A program made the translations under genes and the position numbers. This document shows positions 21,329-32,077 of a stretch of 64,000 nucleotides of DNA, in pieces. The notes under the pieces are model-generated. The model was not told the origin of the DNA. It was given only the letters and a program-made list of their open reading frames with translations, and searched no databases. Positions within the stretch are counted from its first letter, which is position 1; every line of letters begins with the position of its first letter. The DNA is from JAMQKA01 sp034521835 (GTDB taxonomy: Bacteria; Bacteroidota; Rhodothermia; Balneolales; Balneolaceae), in assembly GCA_034521835.1 (NCBI GenBank), contig JAXHMA010000003.1, forward strand, positions 1 to 64,000, read 5' to 3'.

Positions 21329-23981
21329 ATGGATCAAGATCAGTTACTGTTTGAGCGAAATCCCATCCCGATGCTCATTTACGAGGTGGATACGCTAAAG
21401 ATATTGAAAGTAAATAATGCGGCACGGCAAAAGTATGGCTATTCCAGCGAGGAGTTTACGCAGCTTACCATTGAGGATATCCGCCCGGAAGAAGAACTGC
21501 AATCTCTGCACGAATCGCTTAGTGACCGGAAAGAAGGACTAAACCGGGAACGGGTTGTCCGGCACAAAAGAAAGAACGGCAACCAGTTCTACGCCCAGAT
21601 AAATTCTCACTCTTTCAGATATAAAAATTACAAATCCCGTCTCGTTGCCATCATTGACATCACCGATGAGGTAAACGCACGCATCAAAGCAGAGAAAGCG
21701 TTCCGTGAGCTGGAACCATCTGATCAAGAAAAATCCGCTGGCTACCATAAAGTGGGACGAGAATCGACGGGTCACGGAATGGTCGGCGGGTGCTGAGAAG
21801 ATCTCCGGGTACACTAAAGAAGAGATGCTCGGCAAATCGATGCTTGAGCTAAACCTGTTTACCGATGATGTACGTAGTTATCTGGAGAAGCGGATCGAGC
21901 AGTTTCAAAAGCAGCGATCCATCGAGGGACTCGAAACCCAGATTAAGGCCAAAGATGGCAACACGGTGGATATTCGTATCCACACTTCGGTTCTGCGCGA
22001 TGATTCCGGCAATGCCCAAACACTGCTCACACTGGTAGAAGATATCACCGAAACCAAGCAGGCAGAGCGAAGGCTGTCTCGGCAGAACGAGATTATTCGC
22101 TTTATCAACGATCTTTCAACATCCGTCGGTAGCATTCAAAATTTTGACAAAGCGCTGGAACAGTCGATTGAAAAAATATGCAAGTTTATCGGCTGGCCGG
22201 TGGGGCATGTGTACAAGCGCACCAACAACGACCGATTTGTGAGTTCTGATATCTGGTATTTTGAGAAATCTCAGCAGTACGATTTCTTTGTTGAATCTTG
22301 TAATACCACTAAATATGTACCCGGAAAAGGCTTTCTCGGGGAGGTTATTGAGCATGGGGCTCCCACCAGTTTGAAAAATATTGGTGAAAAAGAAGAGTTT
22401 ATCCGTGAATCTAGTGACAGCAAGGCCGACTTGAAAACCTGCTTTGCCCTGCCGATCAAAGTTGGAAATGAGACTACCGTGATACTGGAATTCTTGTCTG
22501 AAGAGGTCGTGCAACCGGATACGTTTTTCCCTGGATATGCTGGGTTCTCTTGAAAACCAGCTGGGCAGTATCCTCGGAGCGGATTCGCGCCCGCGAGGAA
22601 CTGGAGCTAAGCGAGCGAAAATATCGGAGACTATTTGAGCGGGCTAAATGATGGTATTTTTATCATGGATCAACAGCAGTTTATCCACTGCAACAGCCGT
22701 GTGCAAGAGCTGTTTGAATGCAATAGAGAAGAAATTATAGGATCAACTCCCTTCAAGTTTTCGCCGGAAGTTCAGCCTGATGGGAGAAAATCGACCGAAA
22801 AAGGAGAGCAATATATTAAGAAAGCACTTGCCGGTACTCCTCAGGTTTTTCAATGGATGCATGAGACAAAGACCGGCAAGCTTATTGACACCGAGGTCAG
22901 CCTCAACAGCATTGAGTTGCAAGATGGCACCTATCTTCAGGCCATAGTTCGGGATATTACCAAGCAGAAAGAGGCGGAAAACGCCTTGAAACGGAGCGAA
23001 GAGCTGTTCCGGAATCTATTTTTGCGGGCACCGGTTGCCATGGTGATGGTAGATCAGCATAACGAAGTAAAAATGGTAAACCGAAAGTTTGAAGAGCTGT
23101 TTGGCTATCTTGAAGACGAGCTGAAGGGGCGTGATGTGGATAAGATTATCGTACCAGAAGGCGAATACGATGCGGCTCCGAAAATGCCCGCGGGAGAATT
23201 ACTGAGTAATGATTTCATCAAAGAGTACAGGCGCATAACCAAAGAGGGAGAGAAGATCGACGTGCTGGTAGGCGCTATCCCGGTGTATCTTGAGGGAGAG
23301 CCGCTGGCAGGCTTCGGTATCTATATCGACATTTCAGATCAGAAAAATACGCAGCGCCAGCTGGAAGATTCTTTACAGGAGAAAGAGGTACTACTGAAAG
23401 AGATTCACCATCGCGTAAAAAACAACCTGGGGGTTATATCAGCACTCCTGAAATTACAGGTCTTTAGTGAAGAAAATGAGGAGATCTCAGAAATCCTTGG
23501 CGACAGCTTGGTTAGGATCAAAACAATGGCTCTAGTCCATGAAACTCTCTATGAGACCGGGGACTTTGCCAATCTGAAGTTTAATAAGTACATCAATAAT
23601 CTTGTAGAGCTGAATATTGATCTGTCCGGCACCCGGCACCGGGATGTTGAGATTAATTTTGATATTGAAGAGATCGATCTCAATATCAACCAGGCCATAC
23701 CGTTTGCACTGATTTTAAATGAGCTGGTATCGAATGTATTTCTTTTTGCTTTTGAAGGTCGTGAAGATGGGGCTATGTCTATTCAGCTGTATCAAAAAAA
23801 GAATGATGTGCATTTAATTGTAAAAGACAATGGTGTTGGTCTGCCCGCTAATTTTGAGGAGATGCGCAAAGAGTCGTTGGGGATGACACTGATCGATCAG
23901 CTGACGGATCAGCTGGGAGGAGACCTCAAGATTGCTTCGAACGGGGGTACCAGGTTTGAAATAGTATTTAAAAGAGAGTAA
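21329..23981 (+). CDS. PAS/GAF sensor histidine kinase (HisKA_2), frameshifted
   Basis: Three frames make one protein of about 880 residues, with breaks near 21730 and near 22560-22630. Order: PAS (FERNPIPMLIYEVDTLK), PAS (21720-22070), GAF-like (22120-22560), two more PAS (22640-22970 and 22990-23330), then HisKA_2 with IHHRVKNNLGVISALLKLQ and an HATPase_c domain (NELVSN ... VKDNGVGLP). No membrane segment, so it senses a cytosolic signal. Phospho-acceptor is the second histidine of IHHRVKNN. The N-box reads NELVSNVFLFAFEG, whereas the neighbouring paralogue reads NELVTNAIKHAFEG. No response regulator lies nearby. Confidence 0.85.
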
Positions 23982-24314
23982 ATTGGGATCTGCAAGTCAT
24001 CATTTTACATGAGCAGGCCCCGCATTACAAAGTGAAAGGCTTACTTTTGCAAGAACGGTGTCATCAGGATGGGCGGTAAGGACTTGAAAATTAAAATATT
24101 AGAAAGTATTTAATGTTATTGGCTTTGTGTTATGTTGATTGGGCAGGTAAACAATAAACCTGCTATTGAAGATATATCATCTTGTTTCACTATACGCGGG
24201 CGAAAGATTCATCTCGCTAAGTACATTTTTAAAATCAGGAGACGTCTTTAAGACACAGGCAGAGGAGCTACGGCCCCTTTTAGTTTTTGAGACTTGTCCG
24301 TAATTAGATTCTAA
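23982..24314. other. Intergenic between tandem kinases, no gene seen
   Basis: About 330 bases with no coding signal in either strand. It separates two kinase genes on the plus strand and is long enough to carry a promoter for the second. Confidence 0.5.
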
Positions 24315-26478
24315 ATGCCGCATTCTAATCTGCTATTCAAACAGAATCCCAATCCAATGTTCGTCTTCGATAGGGAGACGCACAAGATTGAAGAGGTAAA
24401 CCAAAGTGCCATCGAAAAATATGGCTATTCGGCCGATGAGTTCAGGGAGCTTAGAATAGAAGATATCAGGGCCGAAAAAGATGCTTCCAGCCTAAGAAGA
24501 GCATTTGCTACACTTTCGGTTGAGCATGATCCTCAGGTCATCGGCACGCATCGACAGATAACAAAAGATGGCGAAATTTTTCATGCACGTATTACCACCC
24601 AGCCCGCCTCCTCTGAAGGAGGCTCAAAGTGGATTGCGCATATTTTTGATATTTCCGAAATCGTAGAGGTAAAGCAGCACTATCGCGAGGCAAGTCAGGA
24701 GTTGAAAAACCACATCGATGCCAATCCGCTTGCGCTTATCAAATTTGATGAGGCGTTCAACATCAGCCAGTGGTCCAGCAGCGCCTGCAAGCTTTCTGGC
24801 TACAGTGAACCTGAAATGATCGGCAAAAATCCCCTTGAAACCGGATTTATTGTCGATGAAGAAAAAGAGCGCCTTGCCGAACGCATGAATCGTATTAAAG
24901 AGAGAAAGAACCCTCAAGCCATTTGAAACCAAGGTCCAGGTCAGGGGAGGAAAACAGCTGGATATCCGGTTTCACACCTCAGTACTGCGAAATGATGACG
25001 GTACAATGAAATCGGTTGTTACCTTTTTGGAGGATATTACCGAAGAGAAAGAATACCAGGATAAACTTGAAGAAGAACAGAAACGTATGGAACGGGCCCA
25101 GAATCTGGCCAGGCTGGGATGGTGGACCTATGATGTACAAGAGGATAAGTTGATATGGTCGGATGTGCTTTACAAAATTCTGGGAATTGATAAAAAACGG
25201 TTTGAGGCGACCTTCCAGGCATTCCTTTCTATGGTGCACCCCGATGATCGCAGTAAGCTCGAAAAGGTAATGAGCCAGGCGCGTGAAGTTGAGCAGGCGT
25301 TCGACTATCGGCTGCGCATCACAAACCGCGAGGATGAAGTTATCCACACCCAGTGCCGTGCCCAAAGTACCTTTGATCAGGAAGGCAACCTGATACAACT
25401 GTCGGGTGTGCTGCAGGATATAACCAAACGGGTAAAAGCCAAGAAGGAGCTTGAAAAGAATAAGAAACTCTTCGAAAACCTGTTTCTGCAGTCGCCGGTT
25501 GCTATGGCATTGATCTCCAATGACAAAATAGTACAGAAAGTGAACCAGAGTTTTGTAGACTTGTTCGGTTACACAAGGGAAGAAATTGTGGGAGAAAATC
25601 TGTTGACCCACCTGTTGCCGGAGTCTGACCAGCGCAAAATTGATCGCTTGTATAAAAATGCTCTTTCCGGGCAAAAACGGTACTATGAGGATGTACGGGT
25701 AACAAAAGATGGAAAAAAGGTCAACCTCTTTGTTGGAGCACTACCGGTTAAACTGAATAAGGAAGTGATAGCCGCCTTCGGTATCTACATAGATATTACA
25801 CAGCTAAAAATGACGGAAAGTCAGCTTAAGCATTCGCTGGAGGAAAAAGAGATTCTGCTCTCTGAAATTCACCACAGGGTCAAAAATAACCTTGCCATAA
25901 TATCCGGTTTACTGGAGCTTGAAGGGATGAATTGGGAAAACAAGGAGGTAAAGAGTGCTTTTACAGAAAGTCAGCTGCGCATCAGATCAATAGCGATGAT
26001 CCACGAAAAACTATATCAAACCGATGATTTCGCCAACCTTCAGTTTGAAAATTATATTGGTGAACTCGTGGAAATCATTACCGATACCTTGAATAGGAAC
26101 AATAAACAGATAAACACCACTATTGAAGCTGACGACATAAATCTAAACATCAACCAGGCCTTACCCTGTGCCTTGATCATAAACGAATTAGTTACGAACG
26201 CCATAAAACACGCCTTTGAGGGCCGGGAGCAGGGAAACGTGAAGGTTTTGATGAAAGAATATGCAGACACTGTCAATATCCAGGTAAAAGATGACGGGAA
26301 GGGTCTGCCTGAGGAGAAACAGGATCTTTTTGACAATTCACTCGGCTTGACTCTCGTTAAGCAGCTGGCCAAACAGCTAAATACTGAGATTAAAACTGGC
26401 AATTCAGATGGTGCCTCTTTTGAGCTTTCATTCCGGAAAAGGTCAACTTCCGGCGCGGGGAGCAACTATTTTATATAG
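24315..26478 (+). CDS. PAS sensor histidine kinase (HisKA_2), paralogue of upstream kinase, frameshifted
   Basis: Two frames join near 24920 into about 720 residues. Order: PAS (KQNPNPMFVFDRETHK), PAS (DANPLALIKFDEAFN), a PAS/PAC (WWTYDVQEDKLIWSD), a further PAS (FLQSPVAMALISND), HisKA_2 (IHHRVKNNLAIISGLLELEG) and HATPase_c with an intact N-box (NELVTNAIKHAFEG) and G-box (VKDDGKGLP). The first PAS and the kinase core closely match the upstream gene, so the pair arose by duplication; this copy lacks the GAF segment. Soluble, no response regulator nearby, so the partner must be encoded elsewhere. Confidence 0.88.
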
Positions 26479-26822
26479 TAGTATACGGCGACTAAAAAAG
26501 AGCATCATTCCAACTGAGATTGCTGGTACTGGAATCCAAAATGAAGTCAGGTCCTAAAGAAAATGCCTGTGAGATCGCATTTATCAGTCAATTATAGGCT
26601 GCAGTCTGGTTTTATACCGATTCGATAACATATACTTACAGATGTCTATCAATTCTTAGCCCTGATCGTTGAGATTTCTAGACGTAGACTTTCGAATATC
26701 TTTTTTTACAAGCCTGTTCAGGTGAATTGAAAAGTCCACGCTTCCTACGGAATCGTTACAATTATTCAGTTGGATTCAGGCTAAGGGTCAATTCCATCCA
26801 TTTCAAGCGGTCATCCTCTCAG
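26479..26822. other. Intergenic between converging genes, no gene seen
   Basis: About 340 bases between the 3' ends of the second kinase (plus) and coaBC (minus). Short peptide-like pieces on the minus strand (e.g. KWMELTLSLNPTE near 26790) are stopped at once. I see no strong terminator hairpin. Confidence 0.45.
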
Positions 26823-28021
26823 CTACTTTTCAAAGATATGCTTTAATATTTTGTTGGCGACCTCTTTCTTACTACCGCTGATTTTCTGCTCTGCCTGTTT
26901 TCCCAACAACAGCACTGAGTTGGTGTCTACGGCGAATCCTGAACCTTTTTCAGAAAGAGAGTTTGCCACAATCCAGTCGGCTTTTTTTTGATTAAGCTTT
27001 CTCCGGGCGTTCTTAACCAGGTTCTCCGTTTCCATCGCAAAGCCGATCAGAACCTGTCCATTTCTTTTATGCCTGCCAAGCCAGGATAGGATATCGGCAG
27101 TTGGTTCAAGCTCGAGTTCAGAAGAGCTCTTGTCTTTCTTGACTTTCTGTTTGTGAACTTCAGCCGGGGTAAAATCGGCTACCGCGGCCGACATAATTAC
27201 TACATCCGTCGATGCATGCTTTTTAACCTCTTCAAACAGTTGACGGGCCGTCACAATCTCTACGGATTTAATTCCATCCGGATGAGGTATGTTAACGGGA
27301 CCGTGGATCAAGGTGACACCAGCCCCTAGCTGCTGGGCTGCTTCAGCCATGGCAAAGCCCATTTTGCCGGAGCTGGGATTGGAGATAAACCGAACCGGAT
27401 CGATATGCTCGCGGGTAGGTCCGGCTGTTACCAGCACCGACTTTCCACTCAGTGGGCCATCATCTTTTTTTTAGTAAGGAGCTGATGGCAGCGTTCTAAT
27501 ATAGTATCGATCTCAGGAAGACGCCCCTTCCCTTCAAGGCCACTGGCAAGATAACCCTCTTCGGGTTCGAGAATATGATAGCCAAATTGCTTGGCCTGCT
27601 GCAAGTTATTTTGAGTAGCAGGAGCCTGGTACATCTGTCCATCCATGGTGGGACAGACTAGCAGTGGGCAACGCGCGGCCAGCACGGTAGAGGTAAGCAT
27701 ATTATCCGACTGTCCATTCACAATTTTGGCAAGGGTGTTGCCCGTACAGGGAGCGATCACAAAAAGGTCGGCCCATTCTCCCCATTCGATATGGCGTGTC
27801 CATGATTCATGAGAAGAACTGCTGCCAGGAAAAATATCAACGGCAACTTCATGTCTGGAGAGAGAGGCAAATGTATCGATGCCGACAAAACGTGTGGCCG
27901 AGGGTGTCATCGCAACACGAACCTCGGCACCATTTTTCTGTAATTCACGCAAAAGAAAAGCAGCCTTGTAGGCTGCAATTCCACCGGTTACGCCCAAAAT
28001 GATGCGCTTACCGGAAAGCAT
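26823..28021 (-). CDS. coaBC: Bifunctional phosphopantothenoylcysteine decarboxylase / phosphopantothenate-cysteine ligase, frameshifted
   Basis: The N-terminal frame (from 28021) is the CoaC flavoprotein with GVTGGIAAYKAAFLLR, the catalytic histidine segment ESWTRHIEWGEWAD, and PTMDGQMY. The C-terminal frame (to 26823) is CoaB with VTAGPTREHIDPVRFISN and SSGKMGFAMA. The two are joined by a single-base loss in an A-run (plus-strand T-run at 27465-27472): one added A restores TKKKDDGPLSGKSVLVTAG. It converts 4'-phosphopantothenate to 4'-phosphopantetheine for coenzyme A. It is the last gene of yicC-gmk-rpoZ-coaBC, a block kept together in Bacteroidetes. Confidence 0.93.
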
Positions 28022-28024
28022 TGA

Positions 28025-28318
28025 TTACTCCTCGTCTTGAGGGTAACGGAAATAGATCTCCCCGCGCTTCATATCATTGACGGCACGCTGGGTGGCATGG
28101 GGTAGTTTTTCAAATTCTTTCGAGATGTTTTCCTGCTCTTCATTAAAGGAAAACTCATCATCATCTTCAAAGCCTTCAAAATACTTTAGCTTTTCGTCTA
28201 GCTGCAATTTTTCCTGGGCAGCTATCTGGCGGGCCCGTTTAGACATGATTACAATCAGTTCATACTGATTGCCGGTATCCTTATTTAACTTTTCAATATC
28301 TAGAGTTTGAATCGACAT
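28025..28318 (-). CDS. rpoZ: DNA-directed RNA polymerase subunit omega
   Basis: Intact, 97 residues, start MSIQTLDIEKLNKDTGNQYE. It has the Rpb6/omega core (ELIVIMSKRARQIAAQE) followed by an acidic insert (EGFEDDDEFSFNEEQEN) and the C-terminal helix region KLPHATQRAVNDMKRGEIYF, the form seen in Bacteroidetes. It helps assemble the polymerase core. Its stop is 3 bases before the coaBC start and its own start is 11 bases after the gmk stop, so it is translated within that operon. Confidence 0.92.
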   Translation of the reverse strand: MSIQTLDIEKLNKDTGNQYELIVIMSKRARQIAAQEKLQLDEKLKYFEGFEDDDEFSFNEEQENISKEFEKLPHATQRAVNDMKRGEIYFRYPQDEE

Positions 28319-28329
28319 AAAATCTCTGC

Positions 28330-28908
28330 TTATCTAATAAAGTTGGTGATAATTTTTTTTACTTGGCCGTAGGCTTCAGCTAGGTCATCGTTTACAACAA
28401 CGTAGTCAAACTCGTCAGCGTATTCTAATTCTTCCCTGGCTTTGCTTAATCTGGTTTCAAGCTGTACCCTGGTCTCAGATTCCCGATTTTCCAGGCGACG
28501 TCTGAGCTCCTCAAGGGACGGTGGCTTGATAAAAATTGAAATAGAGTCAGAGCCATATACCTCTTTAATGTTTAATGCCCCTTTGACTTCAATATCAAGC
28601 AGAGGAAAATACCCAGATTCCACAAGTTTATCAACCTCGGAACGGAGTGTACCATAACGGTTTCCGCTGTACTGTTCCCACTCCAGGAAGCCTCCTTCAT
28701 TGACCAGTTCATCAAAAGCACTATTGCTGAGGAAAAAGTATTCGCGCCCGTCTTTTTCTCCCATGCGGGGTATGCGAGTGGTAGCCGAAGTTGAAAATTT
28801 GACCTCGTCAAAATCGTCCAGCAACATATTGGCGATCGTGGTTTTACCGGAGCCGCTGGGAGCTACAATAACAATTACTTTGCCTTCTAAATTTTTCTCC
28901 GGAGACAT
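28330..28908 (-). CDS. gmk: Guanylate kinase
   Basis: Intact, 192 residues. P-loop APSGSGKTT, the GMP-binding region (STSATTRIPRMGEKDGREYFF) and the lid helix (LEELRRRLENRESETRVQLETR) are all present. It phosphorylates GMP to GDP using ATP. Position between yicC and rpoZ fits the conserved Bacteroidetes order. Confidence 0.96.
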   Translation of the reverse strand: MSPEKNLEGKVIVIVAPSGSGKTTIANMLLDDFDEVKFSTSATTRIPRMGEKDGREYFFLSNSAFDELVNEGGFLEWEQYSGNRYGTLRSEVDKLVESGYFPLLDIEVKGALNIKEVYGSDSISIFIKPPSLEELRRRLENRESETRVQLETRLSKAREELEYADEFDYVVVNDDLAEAYGQVKKIITNFIR

Positions 28909-28935
28909 TATAGAATTAAAAATGGTCTAGAAAGT

Positions 28936-29871
28936 TTAAATTTCAATCAGGCTTGGGCCTGCTTTAGAATAGGGAGGGTGGATTTCGCCTACTCTACGTT
29001 TTTGAACCTGCTCGCGAATCTGTTCCAGGTTCTCTTTGGCGTGCACCACATGCTTGGATATTTCAGAGCTGTTGGCTTTTGAGCCGATCGTATTAATTTC
29101 ACGATTAATCTCCTGGGAAAGAAAATTCAGCCGTCGCCCCACGGATTCGTCTTGCTGCAGGGCTTCCCGAAAAAATTTGATGTGAGATTGTAGCCGCACA
29201 ACCTCTTCGGTAATATCCATTTTATCCGCAAGTATTGCCACTTCCATCTCCAGCCGTTCAGGATCCAGGGATTCATCACCGATCAGCTCCTGCAGGCGTT
29301 CCTTCAGTTTTTCGCGCGCCTCTGAAGCACGATCTTTGGTAAGAATCTTAATTTTTTCCAGGAGATCATCTATATTCGCGATGCGTTGTTGCAAGTCTGT
29401 GGAAAGCTGCTGTCCTTCCTGCCGGCGCATATCATTCAGTTGTTTAAGTGCGTTCTGGGTAGCCTCTTTGGCCAGTTTCCATATTTTTTCCAGCGTCTCC
29501 TCATCCTGTTCACGCGTCACAAAAATATCGTTGAAAGACATCAGGTTTCGCAAAGTTACCGGCTGCTGGATGTTGGCAGAATCGCGCATCTCTTCCAGTA
29601 GTTGCTTATAGCCTTTGACTAGCTCTTTATTGAACGTCACTTCCGGTTCTCCGGTCCGCGCTTGATTCAGCTTTATATTAATATTGAGCTTGCCGCGGTT
29701 TATTTTTTCCTGGATGATCTCCTTAAGGTCGAGCTCTCGGTCCTGGATCTCCTGTGGCAGGCGGATCGAAAGGTCAAGATAGCGGCTGTTAACGGCACGG
29801 ATTTCAGCAGTAAGTGCAAAGCCGTCAGAGGAGGCTTCTCCGCGACCGAAACCGGTCATTGAAACTATCAT
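28936..29871 (-). CDS. YicC family endoribonuclease-like protein
   Basis: The start MIVSMTGFGRGEAS and the segment VNSRYLDLSIRLPQ are typical of YicC; the C-terminal half is helical with REALQQDESVGRRLNFLSQE, also conserved. YicC proteins degrade certain RNAs and affect stationary growth. The reading frame runs to 28936, giving 311 residues, but the family ends with a motif like REQVQNIE. Removing one A from the A5 run at about 28999-29003 (plus-strand T-run) gives QVQNVE and a stop at 28989-28991. The extra tail (RRVGEIHPPYSKAGP) is therefore probably a frameshift artefact. It heads the yicC-gmk-rpoZ-coaBC operon. Confidence 0.9.
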   Translation of the reverse strand: MIVSMTGFGRGEASSDGFALTAEIRAVNSRYLDLSIRLPQEIQDRELDLKEIIQEKINRGKLNINIKLNQARTGEPEVTFNKELVKGYKQLLEEMRDSANIQQPVTLRNLMSFNDIFVTREQDEETLEKIWKLAKEATQNALKQLNDMRRQEGQQLSTDLQQRIANIDDLLEKIKILTKDRASEAREKLKERLQELIGDESLDPERLEMEVAILADKMDITEEVVRLQSHIKFFREALQQDESVGRRLNFLSQEINREINTIGSKANSSEISKHVVHAKENLEQIREQVQKRRVGEIHPPYSKAGPSLIEI

Positions 29872-29982
29872 ATATAAAAAATTGAGATGAACTTATTTTC
29901 GGATTTGATAATAAAACTAAAATAAAAAAGTAGGGGCTTGATAAAAATTCATTTTATTTTCAAAGTGTAGCCGGTCTGCTTA

Positions 29983-31329
29983 TCAGCTTAACACTTCCTT
30001 TTTTACCCGTTCGCCTAGTTGGTCAGCCTGCTCTTTGGTTTGGGCCTCCGAGTACACTCGGATAATAGGCTCAGTATTCGATTTTCGCAGGTGCACCCAT
30101 CCCTCATCAAAATGGATCTTTACACCATCTATTGTAATGGGATCATTTTCGGCGTAGCGCTGCTTCGCTTTCTGGAGTACTTTATCACCGTTGATACCCT
30201 CCAGCTGTAGTTTCTTTTTGCTGATATGATAACTGGGCAGACTGGCTTTGTACTCAGATAATGTGATTTGCCGTTCGGCAAGCATCTGAAGTACCATCGC
30301 TACTCCAACCAGGGCATCGCGACCGTAGTGCAGGTCCGGGTTGATCACCCCGCCATTGCCTTCGCCTCCGATGACTGCATTCACTTCCTGCATTTTTTTC
30401 ACCACGTTTACCTCTCCCACCGACGAACGATGACAGATCTGTCCATATTTTTTTGCAATATCATCGGCTATCTGCGAGGAGGAAAGGTTGGTGGCTACCG
30501 GCCCTGGCTTTTTCTGTAGAATAAAATCGAATGCAGCAGCTTGCGTGTTCTCTTCCCCGAAAAGTTCGCCTTTATCGGTTACTAGTGCCAGCCGATCGGT
30601 ATCGGGATCAGTTACAATACCAATATCGCATGATTTCTCACGGACCAGCGCACAGATCTCCTGCATATGCTCGGGTAGTGGTTCGGGATTATGAGCAAAA
30701 ATGCCAGTCGGGGCATCATTTATTTTGTAAATCCTGTTCACCCCGAGCGCTTCAAGCAGGGGGGGCAGGGCTATGCCGCCAGTACCGTTCACCGGGTCCA
30801 TCGCCACTGATAAGCCTGCATCTGCAATCTTGTCGGCATCTATATACGGGAGGTCCAGGATGCGCTGAATGTGCTTGTCAAGCGCTTCCTTATCTTCAGT
30901 AACAGCCCCGATAGCATCATACTGCTGGTAGTTGAACTCCTGCTTTTCCGACATATTGATGACTTGCTGTCCCTGTTCGGCATCCAGGAATTCACTTTTC
31001 CTATTGAGTAATTTAAGGGCGTTCCATTCAGCAGGATTATGGCTGGCAGAAAGAATGATGGCTCCCTCAGCCTCGTGCTCCAGCACCGACATTGCCACGG
31101 TGGGCGTTGTGGCAATTCCTACTTTTACCACGTCACATCCCACAGATTGTAATGTGGAAACGACAATATCTTCACAGATTTGTCCGGTAACTCGTGTGTC
31201 GCGTCCTACTACTACAGTGCCTTGATCTACCCACGTGCCGTAAGCGGCAGTAAATCGGACGATGTTTTCAGGTGTTAAATCAGTTCCAAAAATGCCCCGG
31301 ATGCCCGAGACCGAAATCATTAAAGCCAT
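29983..31329 (-). CDS. glmM: Phosphoglucosamine mutase / phosphomannomutase family
   Basis: Intact, 448 residues. The catalytic serine is S96 in ILSASHNPAEWNALK; the metal loop is DPDTDRLALV; the sugar loop GGEGNGGVI; and the phosphate-binding loop RKSNTEPIIRVY. All four active-site elements of the alpha-D-phosphohexomutase family are present. The SASHNPAEWN form is shared by archaeal and Bacteroidetes enzymes, in which phosphoglucosamine and phosphomannose activity are hard to separate by sequence, so the symbol is a best guess. It makes glucosamine-1-phosphate or mannose-1-phosphate for cell-wall and surface glycans. Confidence 0.85.
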   Translation of the reverse strand: MALMISVSGIRGIFGTDLTPENIVRFTAAYGTWVDQGTVVVGRDTRVTGQICEDIVVSTLQSVGCDVVKVGIATTPTVAMSVLEHEAEGAIILSASHNPAEWNALKLLNRKSEFLDAEQGQQVINMSEKQEFNYQQYDAIGAVTEDKEALDKHIQRILDLPYIDADKIADAGLSVAMDPVNGTGGIALPPLLEALGVNRIYKINDAPTGIFAHNPEPLPEHMQEICALVREKSCDIGIVTDPDTDRLALVTDKGELFGEENTQAAAFDFILQKKPGPVATNLSSSQIADDIAKKYGQICHRSSVGEVNVVKKMQEVNAVIGGEGNGGVINPDLHYGRDALVGVAMVLQMLAERQITLSEYKASLPSYHISKKKLQLEGINGDKVLQKAKQRYAENDPITIDGVKIHFDEGWVHLRKSNTEPIIRVYSEAQTKEQADQLGERVKKEVLS

Positions 31330-31425
31330 AGGTTTATAGTCTTGAGTCGTGTGAATTGTCTTTTGAGTTAAAAATAGATCTTGCGAAATTACTTATCCTG
31401 CCTTATTGGTGAAGGGGCGTATGGG

Positions 31426-31983
31426 TCATTGATTGTCGTTTCTTTCTGGTTTCCAGGTAGTTTCCGGAGTACCGGCATTTTTATTTTCAAAACGAGCAGC
31501 CACAAAAAGTAGATCGGAGAGTCGATTCAGGTATTTAAGGGCAACATCGGAAACTTGTTCATGGTTGCTGCATTCCACAACGGCACGTTCCGCCCGCCGA
31601 CAGATAGTGCGCGCAACATGGAGCCGCGACCCACTTTCTGCCCCTCCCGGCAGGATGAAGTTTTTCAGTTCAGGAAGCTCCTCACTCATCTCGTCGATGG
31701 CATTCTCCAGAAATACTACGTGTGTCTCTTCAATCCGGCTGATTCTCGTTTTGGCGTCAGGTGGTGTGGCAAGATCGGCTCCAAGAATAAAAAGATGCTT
31801 CTGGATCTCCTCAAGCACATTCTTGGCTTTTTCGGAACGGGTATATTCCAAGGCTAATCCCAACCAGGAATTAAGCTCATCGACAGTGCCATAGGCTTTA
31901 ATGCGCGCAGAGGATTTTGATACCCGTGCTCCGCCATACAGAGAGGTGTCGCCTTTATCTCCTCTTTTGGTATAAATTTTCAT
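31426..31983 (-). CDS. Corrinoid adenosyltransferase, PduO type
   Basis: Intact, 185 residues. The N-terminus MKIYTKRGDKGDTSLYGGARV is the ATP-binding signature of PduO-type enzymes, with GTVDELNSWLGLA and the C-terminal RTICRRAERAVVE segment. It transfers the adenosyl group from ATP to cob(I)alamin. It stands between glmM and YigZ on the same strand with gaps of about 95 bases and no other cobalamin gene nearby; I see no cobalamin riboswitch in the upstream spacer. Confidence 0.93.
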   Translation of the reverse strand: MKIYTKRGDKGDTSLYGGARVSKSSARIKAYGTVDELNSWLGLALEYTRSEKAKNVLEEIQKHLFILGADLATPPDAKTRISRIEETHVVFLENAIDEMSEELPELKNFILPGGAESGSRLHVARTICRRAERAVVECSNHEQVSDVALKYLNRLSDLLFVAARFENKNAGTPETTWKPERNDNQ

Positions 31984-32077
31984 AGGTAATTTCCTTTCAG
32001 GTACCTAAAGTAAGGAGAGGTTATCAGAGTTTCAGCCACAATTTTTGTCTCATTTTCTGTAAGGGATTAAGGCTCCG

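Noticed and set aside
24979..25674. Minus-strand ORF of 231 residues
   Set aside because: Antisense shadow of the PAS domains of the second kinase.
31330..32077. Cobalamin riboswitch near the adenosyltransferase gene
   Set aside because: The spacers are about 95 bases and show no B12-box-like sequence.
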